A stretch of DNA of 64,000 nucleotides from Bacteroidales bacterium (GCA_016935435.1 JAFGQZ010000073.1:1-64000), one strand, 5' to 3'. Positions 51,437 through 60,761 are shown, counted from the first letter of the stretch. The notes: generated by a model not told the origin, from the letters alone. Numbers and translations: made by a program.

Positions 51437-53470
51437 ATGAAAGAATATAAACGCTACCTGATTACTGCTGCCCTCCCTTATGCCAACGGGCCTGTACATA
51501 TTGGCCACCTTGCCGGTGTATATGTCCCTGCCGATATATATGTACGTTACTTGCGCCTGCGGGGCCGCGATGTAGTGTTTGTTTGCGGCTCTGACGAGCA
51601 TGGGGTGCCCATTACAATTAAAGCACGTAAAGAAGGCATTAGCCCCCAGGATGTGGTTGACAGGTACCATTCGATAAATAAAAAGGCTTTTAACGATTTT
51701 GGCATTTCTTTCGACATTTATTCGCGTACAAGTTCAAAAACACATTACCAGACAGCCTCTGATTTTTTTAAAACCCTTTACGATAGAGGTGAGTTTATTG
51801 AAAAAACCACTAAACAATACTTCGATACCGGGGCACAGCAATTTCTGGCCGACAGGTATATTACAGGCACGTGCCCGAAATGTGGAAAAGAAGGGGCTTA
51901 TGGCGACCAATGCGAAGCATGCGGCACATCACTGAATGCCACAGACCTTATAAACCCTAAATCGATGCTGTCGGGGGGTACTCCCGAATTACGGGATACC
52001 CTTCACTGGTTCCTGCCACTCGATAAATACGAACCCTGGCTGAAAGAATGGATACTGGAACAAAACCAGCATTGGAAAGTAAATGTTTACGGACAGTGCA
52101 AATCGTGGATCGATGCCGGCCTTCAGCCCCGTGCAGTAAGCCGCGATTTGGATTGGGGCATACCTGTGCCTGTTGAAGGGGCCGGGGGCAAAGTATTGTA
52201 TGTGTGGTTCGATGCCCCTATCGGTTATATTTCTGCAACCAAAGAACTTACCCCCGACTGGGAAAAATACTGGAAAAGCGCCGATACCCGACTGGTACAT
52301 TTCATCGGGAAAGACAATATTGTGTTCCATTGTATTATATTCCCTTCGATGCTGAAGGCGGAAGGCAGCTTTATACTGCCCGAAAATGTTCCGGCAAACG
52401 AATTTTTAAACCTTGAGGGCGATAAAATTTCAACCTCGCGCAACTGGGCAGTGTGGCTGCACGAATACCTCGAAGAATTTCCCGCCAAACAGGATGTTTT
52501 ACGCTATGCCCTATGTGCCAATGCTCCCGAAACAAAAGATAACGATTTTACCTGGAAAGACTTTCAGGCAAGGAACAACAACGAACTGGTAGCTATTTTG
52601 GGCAATTTTGTAAACCGCACCCTGGTGCTAACACAGAAATATTTCGGGGGCATTGTGCCCGAATGTGGCCTGTTGGCCCAATTCGACAAGGATACACTGG
52701 CCGAAATGCCCCGCATTAAGGAGCAGGTTGAAACAAGCATTGAAAATTTTCGCCTTCGCGAAGCTTTAAAGTATGTTATGGATTTTGCACGGCTCGGTAA
52801 TAAGTACCTGGCCGATACCGAACCCTGGAAAGTTATTAAAACCGACGAAGAAAGGGTAAAAACCATTTTGAATATATCGATACAGATTACCGCAAACCTA
52901 TCGACCATAATTGAGGCATTTTTGCCTGATACGGCCAACAAACTCCGCAGTTTTCTGAACATCAGCGCCATAAGCTGGGAAAATTGCGATAAATCTTCAA
53001 ATGTTTTGCCCGGCCACCTGGTTAACCAACCGGAATTGCTGTTCGAAAAAATTGAAGACAGCCAGGTTGAATTTCAGGTTGCGAAGTTGCAGAAAACCAA
53101 AACAGAAAACCAGGCCCGGAACACTATTGCCGAACCTCAAAAACCAAACATAAGTTTCGACGATTTTTCGAAAATGGATATCCGTACCGGCACCATTCTC
53201 GAAGCTGAAAAAGTGGCCAAAACCAAAAAATTATTGAAACTGACTATTGATACCGGTATTGACAAACGTACCGTTGTATCGGGCATTGCCGAATACTTCG
53301 AACCCGAAAGCATTGTGGGCAGGCAGGTATGTATATTGGTTAACCTCGAACCCCGCGAGCTAAAAGGCATAACATCGCAGGGCATGATACTTATGGCCGA
53401 AGACAGTGATGGCACGCTAAAGTTTGTATCGCCTGCCACGAATGTGTCAAACGGAAGCATGGTAAAATAA
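51437..53470 (+). CDS. metG: methionyl-tRNA synthetase
   Basis: 677 residues. Class I core: [28 protein letters not shown] (HIGH), [11 protein letters not shown], the zinc knuckle [36 protein letters not shown] and [16 protein letters not shown] (the KMSKS equivalent is KISTS). The C-terminal ~105 residues form an EMAP/Arc1p-like tRNA-binding domain ([27 protein letters not shown] ... [17 protein letters not shown]), as in MetRS dimer forms. It charges initiator and elongator tRNA-Met. Confidence 0.97.
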   Translation: MKEYKRYLITAALPYANGPVHIGHLAGVYVPADIYVRYLRLRGRDVVFVCGSDEHGVPITIKARKEGISPQDVVDRYHSINKKAFNDFGISFDIYSRTSSKTHYQTASDFFKTLYDRGEFIEKTTKQYFDTGAQQFLADRYITGTCPKCGKEGAYGDQCEACGTSLNATDLINPKSMLSGGTPELRDTLHWFLPLDKYEPWLKEWILEQNQHWKVNVYGQCKSWIDAGLQPRAVSRDLDWGIPVPVEGAGGKVLYVWFDAPIGYISATKELTPDWEKYWKSADTRLVHFIGKDNIVFHCIIFPSMLKAEGSFILPENVPANEFLNLEGDKISTSRNWAVWLHEYLEEFPAKQDVLRYALCANAPETKDNDFTWKDFQARNNNELVAILGNFVNRTLVLTQKYFGGIVPECGLLAQFDKDTLAEMPRIKEQVETSIENFRLREALKYVMDFARLGNKYLADTEPWKVIKTDEERVKTILNISIQITANLSTIIEAFLPDTANKLRSFLNISAISWENCDKSSNVLPGHLVNQPELLFEKIEDSQVEFQVAKLQKTKTENQARNTIAEPQKPNISFDDFSKMDIRTGTILEAEKVAKTKKLLKLTIDTGIDKRTVVSGIAEYFEPESIVGRQVCILVNLEPRELKGITSQGMILMAEDSDGTLKFVSPATNVSNGSMVK

Positions 53471-53529
53471 GAGTAACTAATAATACATTCGCAAAAGATT
53501 ATGTTTTATATGATACCCAAACCGTTATT

Positions 53530-54243
53530 ATGAGTTTTCAGGCAACATTGTTTTTAGATGATACCGAACGGGCAGTGCTAAATGCCGATATACTGGTAAG
53601 GCAAAGCATCGATATGATACAAAGGCCCAACAAAAACCCCGAAGGGGGGTTAATAAACATCAAAATAAAAAGTACCCACGAAAATATGTTCTTTGAATGG
53701 ATGGTGTCGCCCACCATGATGAAAAACGGGTATATAAGGTTTTACAAACACGACGGCATGAGCCGCTTTGCTGACCTCGAATTCTGGGATTGCTATTGTG
53801 TAAATTATTATGAGTATTTCGACGCGGACAGCCCCGAACCATTAAGTATATGGCTTACCCTATCGCCCGGCATACTGCGGTTTAAGCATGTAGTTTTCGA
53901 AAAAAGCTGGAAGGTTACCGACTTGTCGAAAGTTGCTTTTGGTCCAAGTGTTATTTACAAGGCCATTCTTACTGAAAACAAGAATGATGAAAAGCAATTA
54001 ATCAGGTGCTTTATTACTGATAGTCAACAAAATGAAATTAATGATTTTACAGATGGGGACAGGATTTATCTCAATATTGAATCTAAGAATCTGATTGGTG
54101 AAAAATTGGATTTATATCTTGATGATAAAACACATGATTTTAAGTACAAAGGCAAATTACTTGAAAATGATACTTTAAAAGGTCTTATGATTAGACAGGA
54201 TAAAGAGCAAATAGAACTCGAAGTTGTCAATCAGGAAAATTGA
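53530..54243 (+). CDS. tssD: T6SS tube protein TssD (Hcp) with C-terminal extension, effector carrier
   Basis: 237 residues. Residues 1-133 match the Bacteroidota TssD/Hcp of subtype iii type VI systems: FQATLFLDDTERAVLNADIL, RPNKNPEGGLINIKIKSTHENMFFEWM, then YIRFYKHDGMSRFADLEFWDCYCVNYYEYFDADSP and LSIWLTLSPGILRFK. Residues ~135-237 form an added beta-rich domain (DGDRIYLNIESKNLIGEKLDLYLDD, DFKYKGKLL). DNA becomes markedly more AT-rich from about 53970, inside this gene. No T6SS sheath, baseplate or ClpV gene is nearby, so this is an orphan carrier. A 6-bp gap separates it from the candidate effector gene. Confidence 0.85.
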   Translation: MSFQATLFLDDTERAVLNADILVRQSIDMIQRPNKNPEGGLINIKIKSTHENMFFEWMVSPTMMKNGYIRFYKHDGMSRFADLEFWDCYCVNYYEYFDADSPEPLSIWLTLSPGILRFKHVVFEKSWKVTDLSKVAFGPSVIYKAILTENKNDEKQLIRCFITDSQQNEINDFTDGDRIYLNIESKNLIGEKLDLYLDDKTHDFKYKGKLLENDTLKGLMIRQDKEQIELEVVNQEN

Positions 54244-54249
54244 ATAAAA

Positions 54250-55353
54250 ATGGGAATTAATACTTTTCGAATCGAAGTTGCTGGTCTAAGTCGGAGTGTA
54301 AGTATAAATGTTTTAAAACCTGAAATAATTGATGGTTTTTGGTCAGATATGAATACAAAAGCTAAAATTAATGAAGCATTTTTTGGTGATAAGGTAAAGT
54401 TTACAGTTTCAACAAAGGATATTCAAGATAATGTAACTTTAAAATTTTCCTTATATGATTATGATGGAGAAATAAACCCAGATGATGAATTGGATAATAC
54501 TTTTAAAGCTAATGTCAAAAACAATATTGCTGAATTGGAATTAACCCTGAAGGATAAATGGTTTGAGGCATCCAAATATGAACCTGATAAGACAATTGAA
54601 ACATACTTTAAGATAACTACTGACATAAAGGGTCGAAAAATTGAAAAAGAATTACCTTTAAAAAAAGAAGATTTTCTAAAGATATTTGAGAGAGAGGTAA
54701 AAATAACCATTATTATTGAGTTGCCGCATTCAAAAGAGACTGGCTGGGGTGCAAAAGGATTAGCTGGTCATACCGCAATGGCAATAGGTGACAATTTTTA
54801 TGATTATGGTCCTGATTATAGAACACGAACTGTGGATGAGAAAAAATATGACTATGATTTTAATAAGGATGGTGATAAAAATGACATTGTAAACTTATCA
54901 TTAAGAGACGTAAGTTATAAATTTTCCCCTGGACGGCCATGGTGGGGTGAAGTTATTGCAGATTATTATGGGATATCTGCAAATAGTGTAACTCTAAATC
55001 AAATATTAAGTTTTATCTCTTTGCCTTGGGATCAAAACAACGTCTATGGTGAAGTAAAAAAAATCGAATTTTACGTTACTGAAGAACAATCAAAAAAAAT
55101 GAAAGATTGGTGGGAAAATAGATATGCTCATTTGAAGGCTTATAGCGTTTATCCATGGACGGGAGAACAGTGTACAACAACAGTTAAAACTGCTTTGCAA
55201 GCAGGTGGCATATTTATTCCGGATGCCACACAAAAACCGTCTGGAATTTTGAGCGATATTGAAATAGGAGTTAGAAGTACAACAGCAAAACACTTAAATG
55301 AAAAGCCAACAATAACAACAATAAAGCCTGAAAGTATTGACTGGAATCCTTAA
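54250..55353 (+). CDS. candidate T6SS effector with permuted NlpC/P60-like His...Cys domain
   Basis: 367 residues. Residues 1-150 are beta-rich, with FFGDKVKFTVSTKDIQDN resembling the C-terminal domain of the adjacent TssD, so this part probably docks to the carrier. From 155 onward, GHTAMAIGDNFYDYGP puts a candidate catalytic His at H174, and GEQCTTTVKTALQAGG a candidate nucleophile at C308. This His-before-Cys order is that of circularly permuted NlpC/P60 or LRAT-like enzymes, which act as peptidoglycan amidases or acyltransferases. Between them, DFNKDGDKND (203-212) matches a DxNxDG calcium-loop pattern. There is no signal peptide, as expected for T6SS cargo. The identification is inferred and has not been tested. 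Confidence 0.55.
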   Translation: MGINTFRIEVAGLSRSVSINVLKPEIIDGFWSDMNTKAKINEAFFGDKVKFTVSTKDIQDNVTLKFSLYDYDGEINPDDELDNTFKANVKNNIAELELTLKDKWFEASKYEPDKTIETYFKITTDIKGRKIEKELPLKKEDFLKIFEREVKITIIIELPHSKETGWGAKGLAGHTAMAIGDNFYDYGPDYRTRTVDEKKYDYDFNKDGDKNDIVNLSLRDVSYKFSPGRPWWGEVIADYYGISANSVTLNQILSFISLPWDQNNVYGEVKKIEFYVTEEQSKKMKDWWENRYAHLKAYSVYPWTGEQCTTTVKTALQAGGIFIPDATQKPSGILSDIEIGVRSTTAKHLNEKPTITTIKPESIDWNP

Positions 55354-55362
55354 ATATTATTT

Positions 55363-55755
55363 ATGAGATTATTCATTATTATATTAATTTATACTGCTTT
55401 TGCATGTAATAATTTTAGTAAAAAGAATCAAATGGAACATATGGAAATTATTCATTATGGTACAGAAGCTTTTAACAGTTTTGAAAACTTATCACCTATT
55501 AAAAAAGAAGAAGCACGAAAGTTATGTATTGATTTTTGTAATAAAAATGACATAAAGGGAGGAAATTCGCCACTTTTCTTTATAATCGATAGCTTTTATG
55601 TATTTTCTCCATATAATAATCCTAAGATACCAGAAGTTTCTTTAACTGGAATATGGGTAAATGCGAAAACAGGTGAGGTAAAATATATTAAAAATCATCA
55701 GAAGATAAGACCTGAATCACAGTTTGGTTGGCGCAGCAGAACTGGTTTACAATAG
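55363..55755 (+). CDS. small lipoprotein, candidate immunity protein
   Basis: 130 residues, 10 bp after the candidate effector gene. The N terminus RLFIIILIYTAFAC is a lipoprotein signal with a lipobox Cys at 15. The mature part contains KKEEARKLCIDFCNKNDIKGG and FFIIDSFYVFSPYNNPKIPEVSLTGIWVNAKTGEVKYI, a small alpha/beta domain of no family I know. Periplasmic lipid-anchored placement is what a peptidoglycan- or membrane-attacking effector would require of its immunity protein. DNA is as AT-rich as the effector gene. The pairing is inferred from gene order only. Confidence 0.6.
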   Translation: MRLFIIILIYTAFACNNFSKKNQMEHMEIIHYGTEAFNSFENLSPIKKEEARKLCIDFCNKNDIKGGNSPLFFIIDSFYVFSPYNNPKIPEVSLTGIWVNAKTGEVKYIKNHQKIRPESQFGWRSRTGLQ

Positions 55756-55877
55756 TTATAAATTAATACTTTGATTCACAAATGTTTAGATATTAAAATA
55801 AATAGTTCTTTAAAAAGATTAAAAAATAACGACCTAAAGGGCCTATAGATGGCGGCTCGTTCTCCTTTACGGTAGGG

Positions 55878-56609
55878 GTGAACGATTTGTACGATTTTGT
55901 GTGCCTGGTACATCACGAACTCACAAGCAAGGACTTTAGTTATATCGACCTTTTTGAAACCGGGTTAAAAAGTGATGGAGTATCTCCCGACGAATCTCAA
56001 ATTAATGTTTACCAGCTTTTTAATGCCTGGTCGGTTGAACTTTTGCGCAAAGGAAAAGTACTGCAGGCCGGGTTGGTGTATGGGGGTAATGAGGTGTTAA
56101 AAGAGGCTGTAGAATTATTGGATAATGCAAATGATTTGATTCGTAACTGGTCCCTTAAAAATCAATCAACCGATGATCTTAATGAATTAGTAAAATCGCT
56201 CAGCGAAGAACCTGAAATCATAAAGCGTTTAACCCCCGATACCAAAGGCCGTATATTATACCTGCTAACCCAGTACCGCACAAGTTTAATCGACGATTTT
56301 TCTGCTACCGGTGCGTTGTTCGACCGCAACCGTAATTACGAAAAAGCAGCCCTGGCTATTATCGAAAAAGGAATAAGCAGCATACGCGACTGGCAGGAAA
56401 CACTTGAGCACATGGCAGAATATAACGCCGGGAACAACAGCTATGCCCCATATATCGGCGAAGGAAAATCCAGTACTGTAAAATCCACTCCAAAACAACT
56501 GGCCGATAAAGCCCAACGCATGAAACAAAACGAAACATGGCTTAAAAGCAATTTATTATGCGATACCGACGACTGGCAGCAGGTAGTAAATGCTATTTCT
56601 AAATTGTAA
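55878..56609 (+). CDS. unknown alpha-helical protein, possibly 5'-truncated
   Basis: 243 residues from the GTG at 55878. The frame is open upstream to 55830 and reads RPKGPIDGGSFSFTVG before a stop at 55827, so the N terminus appears to have been lost. That short segment could align with the RPNKNPEGGLINIKI region of TssD, but this is weak. The remaining protein is helical and unrecognised (NVYQLFNAWSVELLRKGKVLQAGL, LTQYRTSLIDDFSATGALFDRNRN). Base composition returns to the genome norm here, unlike the AT-rich genes just upstream. Either a displaced remnant or a gene using GTG; functionality is uncertain. Confidence 0.5.
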   Translation: MNDLYDFVCLVHHELTSKDFSYIDLFETGLKSDGVSPDESQINVYQLFNAWSVELLRKGKVLQAGLVYGGNEVLKEAVELLDNANDLIRNWSLKNQSTDDLNELVKSLSEEPEIIKRLTPDTKGRILYLLTQYRTSLIDDFSATGALFDRNRNYEKAALAIIEKGISSIRDWQETLEHMAEYNAGNNSYAPYIGEGKSSTVKSTPKQLADKAQRMKQNETWLKSNLLCDTDDWQQVVNAISKL

Positions 56610-56618
56610 GTTTATCGT

Positions 56619-57452
56619 CTATTGCACAACTGCTTTGGAATTACATACACAACGAAATCCATTACCGCCTCCCGAGTTCATAGGATCCCGTTCTGCACGT
56701 TTATATACTGAGCCATACAAATCGTGAAATCCCCGCCCCACCTTACTGTAACTATTTTCTTCTTTTTTGGGGTTTATTTCAGGTTCATCGGAATAAGGCC
56801 AATACCAATCATAAACCCATTCTTCTTTATTACCCGACATATCGTATAAACCCAGCGGATTGGGAGGGAAAGTTCCCGGAGGTGTCCCATACCAGGGATA
56901 TTCTTCACCTGCATAATTAATATTCCAGATTATTTCTCCGTTATCGGTAGCATGTGCAACGGTAAGCCCGCGGCTGCGGGCTGCATATTCCCACTGAGCC
57001 TCGGTAGGCAGGCCCATGGGGTAACCTATGAGTTCACCTACCCATTCGCAATATTCCTGCGCCTGGTACCAGGTCATCCATTTTGCCGCATATTGTGGTT
57101 GAGCGTATTCTTCATTTCTCCAGTCAGGGCGTAAAATTTCTTCATTAATAGCTTTAAAATATAAATCGAGTTCCCGAAAACTCACCTCATATTTCATAAT
57201 AGAAAAACTATCGAGGGTAACCTTGTGCACCGGCAGGCAATCGGGGTCGTTGGTAAATAGCTGGTGTACACCATTACTGTCGATATAACCAACATCGCCC
57301 ATCATAAAGCTGCCCCCTTCAACAAAAACAAGGCTTTCTTTGGTTTTATCGATAAGCCATTGCTTTTCTTCGGGGGTAATGTTTTTCTGGGCATGGCAGC
57401 CCGAAATAACTGTTAAACTGTATATTACACTTAAAAACAAACGCTTGAGCAT
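56619..57452 (-). CDS. SUMF1/formylglycine-generating-enzyme-like lipoprotein
   Basis: 277 residues. The lipoprotein signal LFLSVIYSLTVISGC precedes the fold. The SUMF1 domain has VFVEGGSFMMGDVG, PVHKVTLDSFSIMKYEVSFRELDLY, MTWYQAQEYCEWVG, GLPTEAQWEYAARSRG, GLYDMSGNKEEWVYDWY and a terminal GGGNGFRCV. Many Bacteroidota members of this group have lost catalysis and serve as ligand-binding or lipid-anchored scaffolds (GldK/GldJ type); the catalytic Cys pair is not evident. It is convergent with the truncated gene next to the T6SS cassette, but no link is proven. Confidence 0.85.
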   Translation of the reverse strand: MLKRLFLSVIYSLTVISGCHAQKNITPEEKQWLIDKTKESLVFVEGGSFMMGDVGYIDSNGVHQLFTNDPDCLPVHKVTLDSFSIMKYEVSFRELDLYFKAINEEILRPDWRNEEYAQPQYAAKWMTWYQAQEYCEWVGELIGYPMGLPTEAQWEYAARSRGLTVAHATDNGEIIWNINYAGEEYPWYGTPPGTFPPNPLGLYDMSGNKEEWVYDWYWPYSDEPEINPKKEENSYSKVGRGFHDLYGSVYKRAERDPMNSGGGNGFRCVCNSKAVVQ

Positions 57453-57762
57453 AGTAATTATTTGTTTGAGATACCGATTAATTATTAGTAAAACTAGGAA
57501 AAAAACAAATCATTTTGCTATTTAAACCTGCAAAAGACATACCAACGAAAACGGACTTGACCACAGCAAACCACTATTTATCGCCTTTGGGCTGTTAACA
57601 CCATTGGTTTCAATTGCCGGCATATTGGTACCTGATATAACCAACAACATTCACCAGTCGCCCGAAAAAGTATTCCGTGTGCAGCTTGATGAAGCCAGGG
57701 AGTTGGGTGTTGAGGAGGTTGAAAGGTTGTTAATACATAATAATTATGGACCTTTACAAAAG
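57453..57762. pseudogene. 310-bp gap containing a decayed coding remnant
   Basis: In the plus-strand frame from 57526 (stop at 57523), an open stretch runs to 57828. It reads NGLDHSKPLFIAFGLLTPL, then a hydrophobic VSIAGILVPDI, then a helix QLDEARELGVEEVERLLI that looks like genuine native coding in composition, but no family or plausible start is visible. The last 66 bp overlap tcdA antisense. Probably the 3' remnant of a lost membrane-protein gene. Confidence 0.3.
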
Positions 57763-58494
57763 TTATACGGGCTCGCCCGACAGAATATCGCGGATAACAA
57801 CCGAAGCGCAGAAAGCCCCAAAGACTGAGGGCATGTAGGATATGGTGCCCACTATGGTGCGTTTGTGGTTCGATCCGTCGGTTTCTACAATAGCATGTGC
57901 CGGAACTTCTTCGGTAGAATAAACCGCCTTTATGCCTTCGTAGATACCTTTTCGGTGTAAGTACTTGCGCACGATATAGGCAAATTTGCAGTGGCTGGTG
58001 TTTTTTATGTCGGAGGTTTTTACCAGCGAGGGATCGATACGCCCGGCACTGCCCATTGAACTTACAACCGGGGTATTCGAGCGTATGCAGGCTTCGAGTA
58101 GTTCAACCTTAGGGGTAAGGGTGTCAATGGCATCGACCACATAATCGAATTTTTCTTTTAGTATTTCCCCTGCCCATGTTCCATCAATAAATATGTCAGC
58201 TGGCCTGATAATTGCCTGGGGGTTAATATCGGAAAGCCTTTCGGCCATAATATCGCATTTGTTTTTATCTATAGTTGAATGAAGGGCTATTACCTGCCTG
58301 TTGATGTTACTGGCGTGTATGGTATCGTTATCGACAATTACCAACTGCCCTATTCCCGCACGGCATAATTGTTCTGCAGCTGCCCCGCCCACGCCCCCGA
58401 GGCCGGCAACTAAAACTTTTGCACTGCCAAGCTTTTCTATACCTGCCCCATGCAACAGTAAACTTGTCCGATCCATCCAATCTGGTGTGTTCAT
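57763..58494 (-). CDS. tcdA: tRNA threonylcarbamoyladenosine dehydratase
   Basis: 243 residues of the ThiF/E1-like fold: SAKVLVAGLGGVGGAAAEQLCRAGIGQLVIVDNDTI (nucleotide-binding glycine loop), NINRQVIALHSTIDKNKCDIMAERL, VVDAIDTLTPKVELLEACI and VSSMGSAGRIDPSLVKTSDI. TcdA dehydrates t6A37 to cyclic ct6A on ANN-decoding tRNAs. Its start overlaps the TatD gene stop by 4 bp, so the two form an operon. Confidence 0.93.
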   Translation of the reverse strand: MNTPDWMDRTSLLLHGAGIEKLGSAKVLVAGLGGVGGAAAEQLCRAGIGQLVIVDNDTIHASNINRQVIALHSTIDKNKCDIMAERLSDINPQAIIRPADIFIDGTWAGEILKEKFDYVVDAIDTLTPKVELLEACIRSNTPVVSSMGSAGRIDPSLVKTSDIKNTSHCKFAYIVRKYLHRKGIYEGIKAVYSTEEVPAHAIVETDGSNHKRTIVGTISYMPSVFGAFCASVVIRDILSGEPV

Positions 58495-59150
58495 AAACTT
58501 TTGCCAAAACAGTTTTTAAAATTCAACTTTATTTGCCCCATGAGCTTATCCATAGTTATATTCCTTAAAAATGCAGCTTTTTCATATACCTCCTTAATTG
58601 ACAAACCAACATCATCGGTTTCGAAGAATACCCTGTCGAGGGGTATCTGCCCGAACGATTTAAAAGCTTTGCCCTCTTCTTTAAAAAGGGTTATGCCAAA
58701 CGAAAGGTAACAACCTTTAGCAATTAAATCGAAAGCTGTTTGTGGTGCCGCATTAAACCAATGAAAAATCCAGGGTTGTTTATGCCGGCTGTTTTTTCTC
58801 AAAGAGAGCAGTTCGTCGTAAGCCTTCACACAATGTATAATAAGGGGTTTGTTTGCCATTTTCGCAATTTCTGCCTGTGCCCGAAATGCCTCTCTCTGGG
58901 TTTCTATATCGATATCTACAGCTTTGTCGAGCCCGGTTTCGCCAATAGCCAGAACATTGCTTTGCAAGGCCATTTTGCCAACTAAGCCCAAATCACGGAC
59001 CAAGCTTGCGCGATTTATATGCCAGGGGTGCAAACCCACTGAGCAATAATTTTCCGATAAAACCCTTCCATGCTCATTATGAAAAACGTTGCGCAAAACC
59101 ACATCTGCGTCGCCGCTGTCGGAACTATGCCTGTGAATATCAATATACAT
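58491..59150 (-). CDS. TatD-family metal-dependent hydrolase
   Basis: 219 residues from the ATG at 59150 (MYIDIHRHSSDSGDADVVL). The upstream in-frame Met would extend into noncoding DNA. Motifs: IDIHRHSS (first metal ligands), AIGETGLDKAVDIDIETQREAFRAQ, KPLIIHCVKAYDELL, WIFHWFNAAPQTAFDLI and FFETDDVGLSIKEVYEKAA. It is shorter than a typical TatD (about 260). Its substrate may be nucleic acid or another phosphoester. Upstream of tcdA in one operon. Confidence 0.87.
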   Translation of the reverse strand: MYIDIHRHSSDSGDADVVLRNVFHNEHGRVLSENYCSVGLHPWHINRASLVRDLGLVGKMALQSNVLAIGETGLDKAVDIDIETQREAFRAQAEIAKMANKPLIIHCVKAYDELLSLRKNSRHKQPWIFHWFNAAPQTAFDLIAKGCYLSFGITLFKEEGKAFKSFGQIPLDRVFFETDDVGLSIKEVYEKAAFLRNITMDKLMGQIKLNFKNCFGKSL

Positions 59151-59219
59151 TGTGCCGTTTTTCAGAAAGCAAATTGGGCACAAACGCCCATTGGCTACCT
59201 TTATTAAACCCTATTGGGG

Positions 59220-60737
59220 CTATAAGCTTTTCAACGCCTTTTCTATTCGTGCGATACTTTCTTCCCTGCCAATCATTTCAAGTATATCGAACAGATGGGG
59301 GCCCTTTGCGGCACCAACAATGGCCAGCCGCAGAGGGTTCATAATTTTACCAAAGCCCAGTTGGTTTTTCTCAATATATTCTTTTATTGCCCCTTCGGCT
59401 GCGACAGCACTAAAAGGTTCAACATTTTTAAGAATATCAAGGCATTGGCCAATAAGTTGTGGTGTTTCTTCTTTCCAGAATTTGCGAACAGTGTTTTCGT
59501 CGTACCTATCGGGAGCAATAAAGAAAAACGACGACTGCTCCCAAAAATCCGACACAAAAACTGCCCGTTCTTTTATTTGCGATACCACTTTTTCGACAAA
59601 TTCATCGCCGGCATGCACCGATTTCGACTTTAAAACTGTCTGATATAACTTTGTCAGTTCGCCATCGCTGGTTTTTTTCAGGTATTGCTGGTTAAACCAT
59701 TTGGCCTTTTCCGGGTCGAAACGTGCCCCCGATTTGTTCACCCTTTCAATGGAAAACGACTCAACCAGTTCGTTTATGGTAAAAATCTCCTGTTCGGTGC
59801 CGGGGTTCCAGCCCAACAAGGCAAGAAAATTTACCAATGCACCGGCAAAATAGCCCCATTCGCGATAACCCGATGAAATTTCGCCATCGGGCGACTTCCA
59901 TTCCAACGGAAAAACCGGGAACCCGTCTTTATCGCCATCGCGCTTGCTGAGCTTGCCCTTGCCGCTTGGCTTTAAAATTAACGGCAGGTGGGCAAACCGG
60001 GGCATATCGCCTTCCCAGCCCAATGCCCTGTAAAGCATTACATGCAGCGGTACCGAAGGCAGCCATTCTTCGCCGCGTATAACATGGGTAATTTTCATTT
60101 CATGGTCGTCAACCACATTGGCAAGGTGGTATGTAGGGAGCCCGTCCGATTTAAAAATTACCTTATCGTCGAGGGTTGAGGTGTTAAAGCGCACCAGTCC
60201 GCGAATTAAATCGGTAGTTTCAACTTCGGTGTTTTCGGGCATTTTAAAACGTATTACATACGGTTCGCCTGACTCAATTTTCCGGCGGGTTTCGGCTTCA
60301 GGCAAGCTTAAGGAGTTATTGAGCTTATTCCGTGCCGACTGGTCGTAAGCAAAGGTTTTCTTTTCGGCCTCGTATTGGGTGCGTAGTTTTTCCAGTTCTT
60401 CCGGGGTATCGAACGCATAGTATGCCCAGCCCGAATGAACCAGTTTTTCAGCAAAGGGTACATAAATTGCTTTCCGTTCCGATTGACGGTAAGGGCCAAA
60501 AGGGCCTCCCTGCCGGACACCTTCATCGGGCATAAGCCCAAGCCATTCCAGCGCTTCATTAATATATTCTTCGGCTCCGGGCACAAAGCGAACCTGGTCG
60601 GTATCTTCTATTCTGAGTAAAAAATCGCCACCATGTTTCTTGGCAAACAAATAATTAAAAAGGGCAGTTCTTACACCGCCAATATGTAAAGGCCCGGTTG
60701 GACTGGGGGCAAAACGTACGCGTACTTTTCCTGACAT
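59220..60737 (-). CDS. gltX: glutamyl-tRNA synthetase
   Basis: 505 residues from the ATG at 60737, 25 bp inside a TATCTTTG-type promoter; an open frame continues 48 codons upstream without family features. Class I motifs: VRVRFAPSPTGPLHIGGVRTALFN (HIGG), DTDQVRFVPGAEEYINEALEWLGL, and KLSKRDGDK (KLSKR as the KMSKS element). The C-terminal anticodon-binding domain follows (about 340-505). It charges tRNA-Glu. Because a separate GlnRS is present, it may be discriminating. Confidence 0.96.
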   Translation of the reverse strand: MSGKVRVRFAPSPTGPLHIGGVRTALFNYLFAKKHGGDFLLRIEDTDQVRFVPGAEEYINEALEWLGLMPDEGVRQGGPFGPYRQSERKAIYVPFAEKLVHSGWAYYAFDTPEELEKLRTQYEAEKKTFAYDQSARNKLNNSLSLPEAETRRKIESGEPYVIRFKMPENTEVETTDLIRGLVRFNTSTLDDKVIFKSDGLPTYHLANVVDDHEMKITHVIRGEEWLPSVPLHVMLYRALGWEGDMPRFAHLPLILKPSGKGKLSKRDGDKDGFPVFPLEWKSPDGEISSGYREWGYFAGALVNFLALLGWNPGTEQEIFTINELVESFSIERVNKSGARFDPEKAKWFNQQYLKKTSDGELTKLYQTVLKSKSVHAGDEFVEKVVSQIKERAVFVSDFWEQSSFFFIAPDRYDENTVRKFWKEETPQLIGQCLDILKNVEPFSAVAAEGAIKEYIEKNQLGFGKIMNPLRLAIVGAAKGPHLFDILEMIGREESIARIEKALKSL

Positions 60738-60761
60738 TTTTTTGTGAAATTGAATTTGCCG

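Noticed and set aside
56619-57452. SUMF1 lipoprotein as the immunity protein of the T6SS cassette
   Set aside because: It is convergent, has genome-typical composition, and a separate lipoprotein follows the candidate effector directly.
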